Shown: positions 42,885 to 51,849, counted from the stretch's first letter. The stretch is 64,000 bases of DNA from [Mycobacterium] nativiensis (GCF_020172685.1 NZ_CP083986.1:4296158-4360157); one strand, 5' to 3'. Notes: generated from the sequence alone by a model not told the origin. Numbers and translations: made by a program.

Positions 42885-43982
42885 ATGATCGAACACCCGG
42901 ACGGCACCCAGACTCCCGTCATCGATGCCAGCGTGCACATCTTCGCGGCGTCGAACTCCGATCTGCGCGCGTTTCTGCGGGAGCCCTACCGCAGCCGGGG
43001 CTTCCCCGACTATGAGATGGACTGGTACGGCGCCCCGGGCGGTGAGTACGCGCCCGGCACCGACGGGCCCGACCGCCAATACCCCGGTTCGGACCCCGAT
43101 GTGGTCGCCCAGCATCTGTTCGTCGAACGCGGTGTCGACGTCGCGGTGCTGCACCCGATGACCCGGGGCGTCATGCCCGACCGTCATCTGGGATCGGCGA
43201 TCGCCGCGGCGCACAACGAGATCCTGGTGTCACGCTGGCTGGACCACGCCGAGCACGGCGAACGCTTCCGCGGCACCATCCGGGTCAATCCCGACGACAT
43301 CTCCGGCGCGCTGCGTGAGATCGACCGGTGGAAAGACCACCCCCGGGTGGTGCAGATCGGCATCCCGCTGCAGTCCCGCGAGCTGTTCGGCAAGCCGCAG
43401 TTCTGGCCACTGTGGGAGGCCGCCGTGGCCGCGGGCCTGCCGGTCGCCGCCCACATCGAGGGCGGCGCGGGCATTGCCGCCGCACCGACGCCGTCGGGCA
43501 ACACCCGCACCTACGAGCAGTACGTCAGCTTCATGGCGTGCAACTACCTGTATCACCTGATGAACATGATCGCCGAGGGCGTCTTCGAGCGGATACCCGA
43601 GCTGAAATTCGTCTGGGCCGACGGCGCCGCGGACCTGCTGACGCCGTTCATCTGGCGAATGGACACCTTCGGCCGGCCGCACCTGGAGCAGACGCCGTGG
43701 GCACCGGAGATGCCCAGCGACTACCTGCCCGGGCACGTGTTCTTCGTCCAGGGCGCCATCGACGGCCCCGGCGACACCGACTTCGCCGGAGAGTGGTTCG
43801 GATTCACCGGCAAAGAGGACATGGTGATGTACGGGTCGAGCTATCCGCACTGGCAGCGCAACGAACTGAGTGTGCCGAGCACCTTCAGCGCTGAGCAACG
43901 CGACAAGCTGTGCTGGCGCAATGCCAGTGCGCTCTACGGCATAGAAGTCCCTGCCGTCCCGGCCGTCGCGGGCGCACACTAG
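42885..43982 (+). CDS. Amidohydrolase-2 family metal-dependent hydrolase
   Basis: A 365-aa TIM-barrel hydrolase. It has VIDASVHIFAAS at the N-terminus, VAAHIEGGAG in mid-barrel, LKFVWADGAADLL, and the C-terminal MYGSSYPHWQR where the usual SSDYPH aspartate is Ser. That substitution at the catalytic aspartate position is worth noting, and may mean altered or lost chemistry. The next gene keeps the aspartate, and the two may form a hetero-oligomer (inference). First gene of a rightward operon. Confidence 0.87.
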   Translation: MIEHPDGTQTPVIDASVHIFAASNSDLRAFLREPYRSRGFPDYEMDWYGAPGGEYAPGTDGPDRQYPGSDPDVVAQHLFVERGVDVAVLHPMTRGVMPDRHLGSAIAAAHNEILVSRWLDHAEHGERFRGTIRVNPDDISGALREIDRWKDHPRVVQIGIPLQSRELFGKPQFWPLWEAAVAAGLPVAAHIEGGAGIAAAPTPSGNTRTYEQYVSFMACNYLYHLMNMIAEGVFERIPELKFVWADGAADLLTPFIWRMDTFGRPHLEQTPWAPEMPSDYLPGHVFFVQGAIDGPGDTDFAGEWFGFTGKEDMVMYGSSYPHWQRNELSVPSTFSAEQRDKLCWRNASALYGIEVPAVPAVAGAH

Positions 43983-44009
43983 AGAACAGCTGGGATCAAG
44001 GAGATCACG

Positions 44010-45152
44010 ATGTCTGTGACAGCCACCGAGCGCAAGCCGGCAGCCGAGCGCGTCGCCGTACGGTGCGTCGATTCCGACGTTCATCCCGTGCCCCGACGCG
44101 GTGAACTGGCCCAATACCTCCCCGAACCGTGGCGCAGCAAATACTTTCTGCCGCGCCGGGTCGGTGAGCTGATCTACTACGACGCACCCGACTATGCGCA
44201 CGCCTACGCGATGCGGGTCGACGCGTTTCCCGCCGACGGAGAATTCCCCGGCAGCGACCCGGATCTGGCGTTCAAGCAGCTCATCATGGACGCCGGATCC
44301 GACTTCGTGATCCTGGAGCCCGGCGCATATCCGGCCCGCATTCCCGAAGCGCAGCAGGCGATGTCGTCCGCCCTGAACGACTGGCAGGCCAACCACTGGC
44401 TGGACGCCAAGAACAACTGGCACCAGCGCTGGCGGGGATCGATCTGCGCGGCCATCGAGGATCCGTTCGGCGCCGCGGCCGAGATCGAGAAGTGGGCCGG
44501 CCACCCGTACATGGCGCAGGTCCTGATCAAGGCCGAACCCCGCCCGTCGTGGGGGGACCCCAAATACGACCCGATCTGGGCGGCGGCCACCAAGCACGAC
44601 ATCACCGTCAGCTGTCACCTGTCCCGCAGCCACCACGAAGAACTGCCGATGCCGCCGGTCGGGCTGCCCAGCTACAACCACGACTTCATGGTCACCTACT
44701 CACTGCTGGCGGCGAATCAGGTGATGAGCCTGATCTTCGACGGCGTCTTCGACCGGTTCCCGACGCTGCGGATCGTGTTCGTCGAGCACGCCTTCACCTG
44801 GATCCTGCCGCTGATGTGGCGGATGGACGCCATCTATGAGGCCCGCAAGTCGTGGCTGGACATCAAACGCAAACCCAGCGAATACGTCAAGGACCACATC
44901 AAGTTCACCACCCAGCCGCTGGACTACCCGGAGGACAAGACCGAGCTGACCCGGGTCCTGGAATGGATGGAGTGCGACAAGATTCTGCTGTACTCCTCGG
45001 ACTACCCGCATTGGACGTTCGACGACCCGCGCTGGCTGGTCAAGCACCTGCCCAAGGCGGCCCGCGAAGCGGTGATGTTCCGCAACGGCTTGAAGACCTA
45101 CCACCTGCCCGACACGGTCCCGGCCCTTGAGGGACAGGTGCGGGTGTTCTGA
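44010..45152 (+). CDS. Amidohydrolase-2 family metal-dependent hydrolase
   Basis: A 380-aa homologue of the preceding gene. It has VDSDVHPVPRRG as the N-terminal metal motif, TVSCHLSRSHHEE, LRIVFVEHAFTWILP and the intact LLYSSDYPHWTFDD with catalytic Asp. AAGGAG lies seven bases before ATG 44010. It is followed without spacing by a Rieske ferredoxin, an unusual partner for a hydrolase. Members decarboxylate or hydrolyse ring-derived acids; the substrate is unknown. Confidence 0.9.
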   Translation: MSVTATERKPAAERVAVRCVDSDVHPVPRRGELAQYLPEPWRSKYFLPRRVGELIYYDAPDYAHAYAMRVDAFPADGEFPGSDPDLAFKQLIMDAGSDFVILEPGAYPARIPEAQQAMSSALNDWQANHWLDAKNNWHQRWRGSICAAIEDPFGAAAEIEKWAGHPYMAQVLIKAEPRPSWGDPKYDPIWAAATKHDITVSCHLSRSHHEELPMPPVGLPSYNHDFMVTYSLLAANQVMSLIFDGVFDRFPTLRIVFVEHAFTWILPLMWRMDAIYEARKSWLDIKRKPSEYVKDHIKFTTQPLDYPEDKTELTRVLEWMECDKILLYSSDYPHWTFDDPRWLVKHLPKAAREAVMFRNGLKTYHLPDTVPALEGQVRVF

Positions 45153-45545
45153 ATGAGCCACGACGAACAGCTCCCCCGCCTGGCCCAGGGCCGCGAACAC
45201 ATCGTCGCCACCGTCGACGAAATCCCGCCCGGCACCCGCAAACTCGTGCCGATCGGACACCACGGCGTCGGGGTGTACAACATCAACGGAACGTTCTACG
45301 CGATCGCGAACTTCTGCCCGCACCAAGGCGGGCCGTTGTGCTCCGGGCGGTTGCGCGGCCGCACCGTCGTCGACGAGACCGTCCCGGGCGACGCCACCAC
45401 GGTCCGCGACCTGGAGTACATCTACTGCCCCTGGCATCAATGGGGTTTCGAACTCGCCACCGGCACCACCGCGGTGAAACCCGAGTGGAGCATCCGCACC
45501 TATCCGGTGCGGGTGGTCGGCAACGACGTCCTGGTCCAGGCCTAA
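45153..45545 (+). CDS. Rieske [2Fe-2S] ferredoxin
   Basis: A 130-aa single-domain Rieske protein. Ligands are C55 and H57 (NFCPHQGG) and C92 and H95 (YCPWHQWGFELATG). The spacing between the two halves is enlarged by an insertion of about 20 residues (RLRGRTVVDETVPGDATTV). It starts immediately after the preceding stop. It is a candidate electron carrier for the Rieske oxygenase at 57386-58681, or an uncharacterised partner of the amidohydrolases. Confidence 0.92.
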   Translation: MSHDEQLPRLAQGREHIVATVDEIPPGTRKLVPIGHHGVGVYNINGTFYAIANFCPHQGGPLCSGRLRGRTVVDETVPGDATTVRDLEYIYCPWHQWGFELATGTTAVKPEWSIRTYPVRVVGNDVLVQA

Positions 45546-45561
45546 CACACAGGAGTTTTCG

Positions 45562-46428
45562 GTGGCCTCTATCGAAGTCAACGGGGGAAACGTTGTCTAC
45601 GAAATCCTCGGCAATGAGGGCGATCTGATCGTCCTGACACCAGGCGGGCGGTTCTCCAAGGAGATTCCGGGGCTGCGCCCGTTGGCCGAGGCGCTGGTCG
45701 GCGGCGGCTACCGGGTGCTGCTGTGGGACCGCCCGAACTGTGGAGCCTCCGATGTGCAGTTCTATGGCCAGTCCGAATCACACATGCGGGCCGAGACCCT
45801 GCACGGACTGCTCACCGCACTCGACACCGGGCCATGCATTCTGGCGGGCGGGTCGGGCGGCGCCCGCGATTCGATGCTGACCACCATGCTCTATCCCGAG
45901 ATGGTCACCAAGCTGGTGCTGTGGAACATCGTCGGCGGGATCTACGGCACCTTCGTGCTCGGCTCCTACTACATCGTGCCCAACATCCTGGCGGTCCGCG
46001 GCACCGGAATGGATGCGGTGGTCAAAATCCAGGAGTGGCGCGATCGCATCGAGGAGAACCCGAACAACAAGCAGCGGTTCCTCGACTTCGACCGCGACGC
46101 ATTCCTCACGGTGATGCTGCGCTGGCTGGGTGCGTTCGTGTCCAAGCCGGGGCAGACCATCCCCGGCGTCGACGACGAGATGTTCGACGCCATAACGGTT
46201 CCCACCCTGATCATTCGCGGGGGCGAAAACGACCTGGACCATCCCAAGCGCACCTCCCTGGAGGTCAGCTGCCTGATCAAGGGTTCCGAGCTGATCGACC
46301 CCCCGTGGCCGGAGGACGCCTGGGAGCGGGCTTCCGAGGACCGCGCGTCAGGGAAGGTGAAGCACTTCAACATGTTCGACACCTGGGTGCAGGCCGCCCC
46401 GGCGATCCTCGAATTTCTGGGCCGCTGA
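45562..46428 (+). CDS. Alpha/beta hydrolase
   Basis: A 288-aa alpha/beta hydrolase. It has LTPGGRFSKE at the oxyanion hole, LLWDRPNCGASD, nucleophile LAGGSGGARDS (GGSGG elbow), and IIRGGENDLDHP for the acid region. The canonical catalytic His near the C-terminus is not obvious; VKHFNMFD may hold it. GTG 45562 follows an AGGAG site seven bases upstream. It is last in the amidohydrolase-Rieske operon before a gene on the opposite strand. Confidence 0.85.
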   Translation: MASIEVNGGNVVYEILGNEGDLIVLTPGGRFSKEIPGLRPLAEALVGGGYRVLLWDRPNCGASDVQFYGQSESHMRAETLHGLLTALDTGPCILAGGSGGARDSMLTTMLYPEMVTKLVLWNIVGGIYGTFVLGSYYIVPNILAVRGTGMDAVVKIQEWRDRIEENPNNKQRFLDFDRDAFLTVMLRWLGAFVSKPGQTIPGVDDEMFDAITVPTLIIRGGENDLDHPKRTSLEVSCLIKGSELIDPPWPEDAWERASEDRASGKVKHFNMFDTWVQAAPAILEFLGR

Positions 46429-46433
46429 TGACC

Positions 46434-46904
46434 TCAGCGGCTGTGGATGCGCACTTCGCAGTTCAGCGACGCCTCCAGCGCGGTGTGGATGCGGCTCTCC
46501 CCCACCCGCGCCACGTCCGGCTCGTCGAGCGTCACATGGACCACATCCAGGCCGTCCGATCCCGGCGCGCGGTTGACCTCGCCGGTCAGCCCCAGCCCGG
46601 CCAGCACGCCGTGCACGTCGTCGTCGGTGCCCCTGCTCAGATAGGTGATCACACCGGCCGCGGGTACGGTGCCGAATGCGCTGGCGCACAGCCGTATCCC
46701 GATATCCATGACGTCGGTGTCGGTACCGGTTATCAGCAGCCGGGCCTGACGCCGGCCCACCGGCATCGCCGCAACACTGGCATCGACCACCCCGGCGCCG
46801 GCTTGGCCGGCCAGGTCGTACAGCGTCGCCATCCCGGCCGTCAACTGCTCAGGGGTCAGCTCCCCGGTCGGGTCGACGTCGATGCGCACCACCGCTGTTC
46901 TCAC
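46434..46904 (-). CDS. Protein of unknown function (156 aa), lone minus-strand gene
   Basis: A 156-aa protein from GTG 46904. Codon use is typical of the neighbours (GC-rich third positions), so it is probably real. It reads VRIDVDPTGELTPEQLTAGM at the N-terminus and ends VHVTLDEPDVARVGESR followed by a TALEASLNCEVRIHSR tail. Alternating strands and helices suggest a small alpha/beta fold. No signal peptide or membrane segment is seen. It sits reversed inside an otherwise rightward block, with 29 bases between its start and the NuoF-like gene. Function unknown. Confidence 0.65.
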   Translation of the reverse strand: MRTAVVRIDVDPTGELTPEQLTAGMATLYDLAGQAGAGVVDASVAAMPVGRRQARLLITGTDTDVMDIGIRLCASAFGTVPAAGVITYLSRGTDDDVHGVLAGLGLTGEVNRAPGSDGLDVVHVTLDEPDVARVGESRIHTALEASLNCEVRIHSR

Positions 46905-46933
46905 GTTCGCGAGCCTAGCCAAACGAGGTGGCA

Positions 46934-48232
46934 ATGACGACAACCGCTGCGAATCCGACGATCTCGGTCGCCTTCTGGCCGGGATGCGCACCGCGCCTGC
47001 TGAGCCGGGGCGTCGAGGACGGCGCGAGTTACCGGGCCGGAGGCGGCTACCGCGAGCTCGCCGACTCCGAGGAGTTTCTCGCCGAGGTGCAGCGCAGCGG
47101 ACTGCTGGGGCGCGGCGGGGCGGCCTTCCCGCTGGCCGTCAAGCTGGCATCGGTGCGCGAATCGGCGGCACGCCGCGGCTTGCAGGCCGTCGTCATCGCC
47201 AACGGCGAGGAGGGCGAGCCCGCGTCGATCAAGGATCGCTGGCTGCTGCGCAACCGGCCGCATGTGGTGCTCGACGGCCTGCGGCTGGCCGCCACAGTCG
47301 TCGGCGCCACCCGCGCCTACGTGTACGTATCCGATCCGGCGGCCGCGCGCAGCATCGAGGGCGCACTGGGCGAGATCGGCTCGGAAACCCTTGGTGGGCT
47401 GTCGATCAGCGTGTTCACCGTGGGCCCCGGATATGTGGCCGGCGAGGAGACCGCTGCAGTGCGCGCGATCAACGGCGGTCCGGCCAAGCCGACCGACAAG
47501 CCGCCGCGTCCCTATCAGAAGGGGGTCGCGCAGCGCCCGACGCTGGTCTCCAATGTCGAGACGCTGGCGAATCTTCCCTATCTGGCGCAACACGGCGCGG
47601 CCGCATTCCGCTCAGCGGGGACCGCATCCTCGCCGGGCACGTTCCTGGCGACGGTGTCCGGCGGCGGACGGCCGCCGGTGCTCTACGAGCTGCCGCACGG
47701 CACCGTGCTCGCCGACCTGCTTGGCACGCACGGAATTCCGGCCGATCAGGTGCGCGGGGTACTGATGGGCGGCTACTTCGCCGGGCTGCTGAACCCCGAC
47801 GTGCTCGAGGTGACCCTGGACCACGAGACGTTGCGCGCGGGCGGCAGCGGCCTGGGCTGCGGGGCGATATCCGTGCTGACCGACGACTGCCCGGTCGCGG
47901 TGGCGGCCTCGGTGCTGGCCTACTTCGGTCGGGAGAACGCGGGACAGTGCGGATCGTGTTTCAACGGCACCGCGGCCATGGCGGCGGTGGCCGAGGCACT
48001 GCGCGATCAGGTGGCGACCACCGAAGACGTTGAGCGACTCCAGCGCTGGGCCGGAGTGCTGCCCGGACGCGGCGCTTGCGGCACGCTGGACGGCGCCACC
48101 AATGTGGCGGCAAGCTTTCTGACCCAGTTCCCGGAGTTGGTCGCCGCCCACCTGGCCGGTGCATGTGACATCTGCCGCGGCGGCGTGTTCCACGCGATGC
48201 GTCCCTACGCGATCGAGGAGGTGCCGGCATGA
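46934..48232 (+). CDS. NuoF-like NADH-binding iron-sulfur flavoprotein
   Basis: A 432-aa homologue of complex I subunit NuoF. It has the FMN motif GLLGRGGAAFPLAVK (57-71), the NADH motif ANGEEGEPASIKDRW (89-103), PGYVAGEETAAV and PTLVSNVETLANLP. The 4Fe-4S region AGQCGSCFNG has C339 and C342, but the first canonical Cys is Ala336. C382 is the fourth position, and an extra CDIC (C411, C414) lies at the C-terminus. No other nuo gene is nearby. ATGA overlap with a ferredoxin gene suggests an NADH:ferredoxin reductase for the P450s or Rieske oxygenase (inference). Confidence 0.9.
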   Translation: MTTTAANPTISVAFWPGCAPRLLSRGVEDGASYRAGGGYRELADSEEFLAEVQRSGLLGRGGAAFPLAVKLASVRESAARRGLQAVVIANGEEGEPASIKDRWLLRNRPHVVLDGLRLAATVVGATRAYVYVSDPAAARSIEGALGEIGSETLGGLSISVFTVGPGYVAGEETAAVRAINGGPAKPTDKPPRPYQKGVAQRPTLVSNVETLANLPYLAQHGAAAFRSAGTASSPGTFLATVSGGGRPPVLYELPHGTVLADLLGTHGIPADQVRGVLMGGYFAGLLNPDVLEVTLDHETLRAGGSGLGCGAISVLTDDCPVAVAASVLAYFGRENAGQCGSCFNGTAAMAAVAEALRDQVATTEDVERLQRWAGVLPGRGACGTLDGATNVAASFLTQFPELVAAHLAGACDICRGGVFHAMRPYAIEEVPA

Positions 48233-48441
48233 GGATTCGCCTGGACCGCACGCTGTGCGACGGGTTCGGCTACTGCGCCAAGCACGCACCGGGCTACTTC
48301 TCCCTGGACGACTGGGGTTATGCGTCCATGACCGGCAACGGCACGGTGGCAGAGGGCGACGAGCCCGACGTCATGCGGGCCCTGATGGACTGCCCGGTGC
48401 ACGCCATCATCGAAATCGACGAACAGGACGACGACGTATGA
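48229..48441 (+). CDS. Ferredoxin coupled to the NuoF-like flavoprotein
   Basis: A 70-aa acidic ferredoxin starting MRIRLDRTLCDGFGYC. Ligands are C10, C16 and C55-Pro. The variable position 13 is Phe, which cannot ligate iron, so a 3Fe-4S cluster is expected. It overlaps the NuoF-like gene by four bases, which ties it to that protein rather than to a P450. It is probably the electron acceptor of the flavoprotein and shuttles electrons to oxygenases of the island. Confidence 0.92.
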   Translation: MRIRLDRTLCDGFGYCAKHAPGYFSLDDWGYASMTGNGTVAEGDEPDVMRALMDCPVHAIIEIDEQDDDV

Positions 48442-48451
48442 GGAACCCAGC

Positions 48452-50107
48452 ATGAGCGCACCCGGACGCCCGCTGCCTGCGGTCACCCCCGAGAACGAAT
48501 TCTTCTGGACCGCGGGCGCCGACGGCGCACTGCGGCTGCAGGAATGCCGGGACTGCGCAGCGCTGATCCACCCGCCGCAGCCGGTGTGCCGATATTGCCG
48601 CGGCACGAATATGGGTGTGCGTGACGTCTCGGGTCGAGGCACCCTGGCCGGGTTCACCGTCAACCACCGGTTCAGCCTGCCCGCCCTGCCGGCACCCTAT
48701 GTGGTGGCGCAGGTCGCGATCAACGAGGATTCGCGAGTTCGGCTGACCACCAACATCATCGACTGCGATCCCGACCAGCTCGAGCTGGGCGCCCAGGTGC
48801 AGGTGACGTTCGAGAACATCGAGGACGTGTGGCTGCCGCTGTTTCGTCTGGTGCCCGACAATGCCGAGTCCAAACCACTGCCCGACGACGAAATCGCACC
48901 CGAGGACTACGCCCGGCACGTGCGCCCGATGGTGACCACCGAAAAGTTCGAGGACAAGGTGGCGCTCACCGGCATCGGCATGTCCACGCTCGGACGCCGG
49001 CAGATGGTGGACCCGCTGTCGCTGACCGTGGCGGCGTGCGAGGCGGCGATCGCCGACGCGGGGCTGAGTCTCGACGACATCGACGGCCTCTCGACATATC
49101 CCGGTGCCGGCCTGCCGGGCCCGTTCGGCGAGGGCGGGGCGACCGCGCTCGAGGCGGCACTGGGACTGAGGCCCACGTGGCACAACGGCGGACTCGAGAC
49201 GTTCGGTCCGGGCGGATCGGTGATCGCCGCCATGCTGGCGGTCGCGACCGGGTTGGCGCGCCATGTGCTGTGCTTCCGCACGTTGTGGGAGGCCACCTAC
49301 AACGAGCTGATGAAGCAGGGCAAGATCATCCCGCACGGCGGGCGCACCACCAGCTGGCAGATGCCGTTCGGCGCCACGTCGGCCGCGCACACCCTGGCGC
49401 AGAACGCCCAACGGCACTTCCACCGCTACGGCACCACCCGCGAGACGCTGGGCTGGATCGCATTGAACCAGCGGGCCAACGCCGCACTCAACCCGACAGC
49501 GATCTACCGCGATCCGATGACCATGGACGACTACCTTTCCGCTCGGATGATCACCACACCGTTCGGGCTCTACGACTGCGATGTCCCATGCGACGGCGCG
49601 GTGGCGGTGATCGTCTCCGCCGTCGATGCCGCCCGTGATCTGGCCAAGCCGCCGGTGCTCGTGGAGGCGGTCGGCACCCAGATCATCGAGCGGATCGACT
49701 GGGACCAGAGCACGCTGACCCATGAGCCGCAGGTCCTCGGCCAAGCCGCCCATCTGTGGTCGCGGACCACACTGCGGCCGGCCGATGTCGATGTCGCGGA
49801 ACTCTACGACGGGTTCAGCTTCAACTGCCTGTCCTGGATCGAGGCACTGGGCTTCTGCGGCATCGGCGAATCCAAGAGCTTCCTGGACGGCGGCGCCAAC
49901 ATCGCCCGGGACGGGGTGCTTCCGCTGAACACCCACGGCGGGCAACTCTCACACGGCCGCACCCACGGGATGGGGCTGATCCACGAGGCGGTCACCCAGT
50001 TGCGGGGCGAAGCCGGTGAGCGTCAGGTGGCCGGCGCGCGGGTGGCGGTGGCCAGCAGCGGAGGGCTGACACCGAGCGGGGTCATATTGCTGCGGGCGGA
50101 CGGATGA
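48452..50107 (+). CDS. DUF35-Ltp fusion: probable acyl-CoA aldolase (lipid-transfer/thiolase-fold)
   Basis: A 551-aa fusion. The N-terminal about 155 residues form a DUF35 domain with an intact zinc ribbon (C32, C35, C46, C49: CRDC and CRYC) and an OB fold. From about 165 a thiolase-fold domain follows, in which the nucleophile Cys position is Phe251 (LETFGPGGS). The C-terminal motif NTHGGQLSHGRTHGMG is kept. In steroid degraders a separate Ltp2 with a DUF35 partner performs retro-aldol cleavage of a side-chain beta-hydroxyacyl-CoA; this single chain should do the same type of reaction. Confidence 0.88.
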   Translation: MSAPGRPLPAVTPENEFFWTAGADGALRLQECRDCAALIHPPQPVCRYCRGTNMGVRDVSGRGTLAGFTVNHRFSLPALPAPYVVAQVAINEDSRVRLTTNIIDCDPDQLELGAQVQVTFENIEDVWLPLFRLVPDNAESKPLPDDEIAPEDYARHVRPMVTTEKFEDKVALTGIGMSTLGRRQMVDPLSLTVAACEAAIADAGLSLDDIDGLSTYPGAGLPGPFGEGGATALEAALGLRPTWHNGGLETFGPGGSVIAAMLAVATGLARHVLCFRTLWEATYNELMKQGKIIPHGGRTTSWQMPFGATSAAHTLAQNAQRHFHRYGTTRETLGWIALNQRANAALNPTAIYRDPMTMDDYLSARMITTPFGLYDCDVPCDGAVAVIVSAVDAARDLAKPPVLVEAVGTQIIERIDWDQSTLTHEPQVLGQAAHLWSRTTLRPADVDVAELYDGFSFNCLSWIEALGFCGIGESKSFLDGGANIARDGVLPLNTHGGQLSHGRTHGMGLIHEAVTQLRGEAGERQVAGARVAVASSGGLTPSGVILLRADG

Positions 50108-50117
50108 GGTCCGGCCT

Positions 50118-51002
50118 ATGAGCGCAGCAGTGCGTCCGCGGATGGTCAATGCCGGCGGAATCCCGATGTCGGCGCTGGTGGCCGAGGTGCCCGATCCGCA
50201 CGCGGTCGTGGTCGCCCTGCACGGCGGCGGGACCACCTCGGTGTACTTCGACTGTCCGGGACAACCGCAGCTGTCTCTGCTGAGAACCGGTGCGGCGCTG
50301 GGCTACACCGTGATCGCCCTGGATCGGCCGGGCTACGGCTCCTCGGCACTGTATCCGGAGTCGATAACCGAACCCGCGCAGCGCGTCGAGCTGGCCTACT
50401 CCGCCGTCGAGGCGATCCTCGCCGACCGGGCAAGGGGCGCCGGCCTGTTCGTACTCGGCCATTCCAACGGTTGCGAACTGGCACTGCGGATGGCAGCCGA
50501 TGAGCGGGGCGCCGATCTGCTCGGGGTCGAGCTGGCCGGAACCGGACTGCGTTACCAGGATGCCGCGCAACAGGTCCTTGCCACCGCCCGGCCCGATCAC
50601 AGGCCGGTCGGCCTGCGCGAACTGTTGTGGGAGCCGGCATCGCTGTATCCGGAGGCGGTACAACGCGGCCTCACCAACGCACCGTCGGGCGCACCGTATG
50701 AGGCCGACATGGTGGCGGGTTGGCCGCGCAACGACTTTCCGACACTGGCCGGCCGCGTTCGGATTCCGGTGCGGTTCACTTTCGCCGAGCACGAGAAGAT
50801 CTGGCAGTCAGACCCGGAGGCGCGGCGCGGCATCCGCGCCATCTTCAGCTCCGCGGCGAGCTTCACCAGCCACGACGAGCTCGGGTCCGGACACAATCTC
50901 AGCGTGGGATTCGGCGCCCCGGAATACCACCGGTCGGTGCTGTCCTTCGTCAACGAGTGCGCGGCCGCCGCTGGGGTCGCACGGGATTCGGAGGTCAGCT
51001 GA
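50118..51002 (+). CDS. Alpha/beta hydrolase
   Basis: A 294-aa alpha/beta hydrolase. It has ALHGGGTTSVYF at the oxyanion hole, LDRPGYGSSALYP, nucleophile LGHSNGCELALRM, and the catalytic His in SGHNLSVG near residue 266. It is nearest in motif to esterase/lactonase-type enzymes; the substrate is unknown. It starts 10 bases after the aldolase-like gene, and its stop overlaps the next start by one base (TGATG). Confidence 0.86.
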   Translation: MSAAVRPRMVNAGGIPMSALVAEVPDPHAVVVALHGGGTTSVYFDCPGQPQLSLLRTGAALGYTVIALDRPGYGSSALYPESITEPAQRVELAYSAVEAILADRARGAGLFVLGHSNGCELALRMAADERGADLLGVELAGTGLRYQDAAQQVLATARPDHRPVGLRELLWEPASLYPEAVQRGLTNAPSGAPYEADMVAGWPRNDFPTLAGRVRIPVRFTFAEHEKIWQSDPEARRGIRAIFSSAASFTSHDELGSGHNLSVGFGAPEYHRSVLSFVNECAAAAGVARDSEVS

Positions 51003-51820
51003 TGCGCGTCGGTTTCATCGGATTGGGCAGCCAAGGTGCGCCGATGGCGCGACGCATCGTCGAGGGCGGATACCCGACGATGCTGTGGGCCCGACGGGAC
51101 GGCACGCTGGAGCCCTTCTCCGACACCGAGGCACGCGTCGCCGACTCGCCCGCGGAGCTGGGCAGCCACAGCGACCTGGTCTGCCTGTGCGTGGTCGGCG
51201 ACGCCGACGTCGACGAGGTGGTCCGCGGCGAGAACGGTGTGCTGTCCGGGCTGCAGTCCGGCGGCGTCATCGCGATTCACTCCACCGTGCACCCCGACAC
51301 CTGCCGCCGGTTGGCCGAACACTGTGCAGAACGAGGTGTTTCGGTGATCGACGCACCGGTCAGCGGTGGTGGCCCGGCCGCCGCGGCCGGGACGCTGCTG
51401 GTGATGGCCGGCGGCGACGCCGACGTCGTCGAGCGCTGCCGACCGGTCTTCGAGACCTACGCCAACCCGGTCGTGCACCTGGGTGATCTGGGCTCGGGCC
51501 AGGTCACCAAGCTGCTGAACAATCTGTTGTTCACCGCCAATCTGGCCACCGCAGCGACCGCCCTGGCGCTGGGCGAACAACTGGGGGTGTCCACCGATCG
51601 GCTCGCCGAGGTGGTGACTCGGGGCAGTGCGAACAGTTTCGCGCTGAACAGCATTCGCGGCTCCGGCGGAACCCTGGACCGGCTGGCCGGCCTGGCGGGG
51701 GCGCTGCTGCAGAAGGATGTCCGCCTGGTGGCCGACCTGGCGCAGCGGGCGGCGGCGGCTCCGGGAGCGGTGCTCGACGCCGCCGACGCGGCGCTCGCCC
51801 TGATGGAGCACCCCCGATGA
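51002..51820 (+). CDS. NAD(P)-dependent beta-hydroxyacid dehydrogenase (3-hydroxyisobutyrate dehydrogenase-like)
   Basis: A 272-aa enzyme. The Rossmann motif [18 protein letters not shown] is at the N-terminus, with the substrate motif [14 protein letters not shown] and the catalytic-lysine region [12 protein letters not shown]. All the family's usual elements are present and the length is normal. It should oxidise a short 3-hydroxy acid or reduce the corresponding aldehyde acid, possibly a product of the retro-aldol step. Last gene of the NuoF-like to hydroxyacid dehydrogenase operon. Confidence 0.9.
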   Translation: MRVGFIGLGSQGAPMARRIVEGGYPTMLWARRDGTLEPFSDTEARVADSPAELGSHSDLVCLCVVGDADVDEVVRGENGVLSGLQSGGVIAIHSTVHPDTCRRLAEHCAERGVSVIDAPVSGGGPAAAAGTLLVMAGGDADVVERCRPVFETYANPVVHLGDLGSGQVTKLLNNLLFTANLATAATALALGEQLGVSTDRLAEVVTRGSANSFALNSIRGSGGTLDRLAGLAGALLQKDVRLVADLAQRAAAAPGAVLDAADAALALMEHPR

Positions 51821-51849
51821 TCGTGATCGGAAATAGGCCTGTCAACTAC

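Noticed and set aside
48407-49945. 512-codon minus-strand frame opposite the DUF35-Ltp fusion
   Set aside because: Shadow of a protein with clear zinc-ribbon and thiolase-fold motifs on the plus strand.
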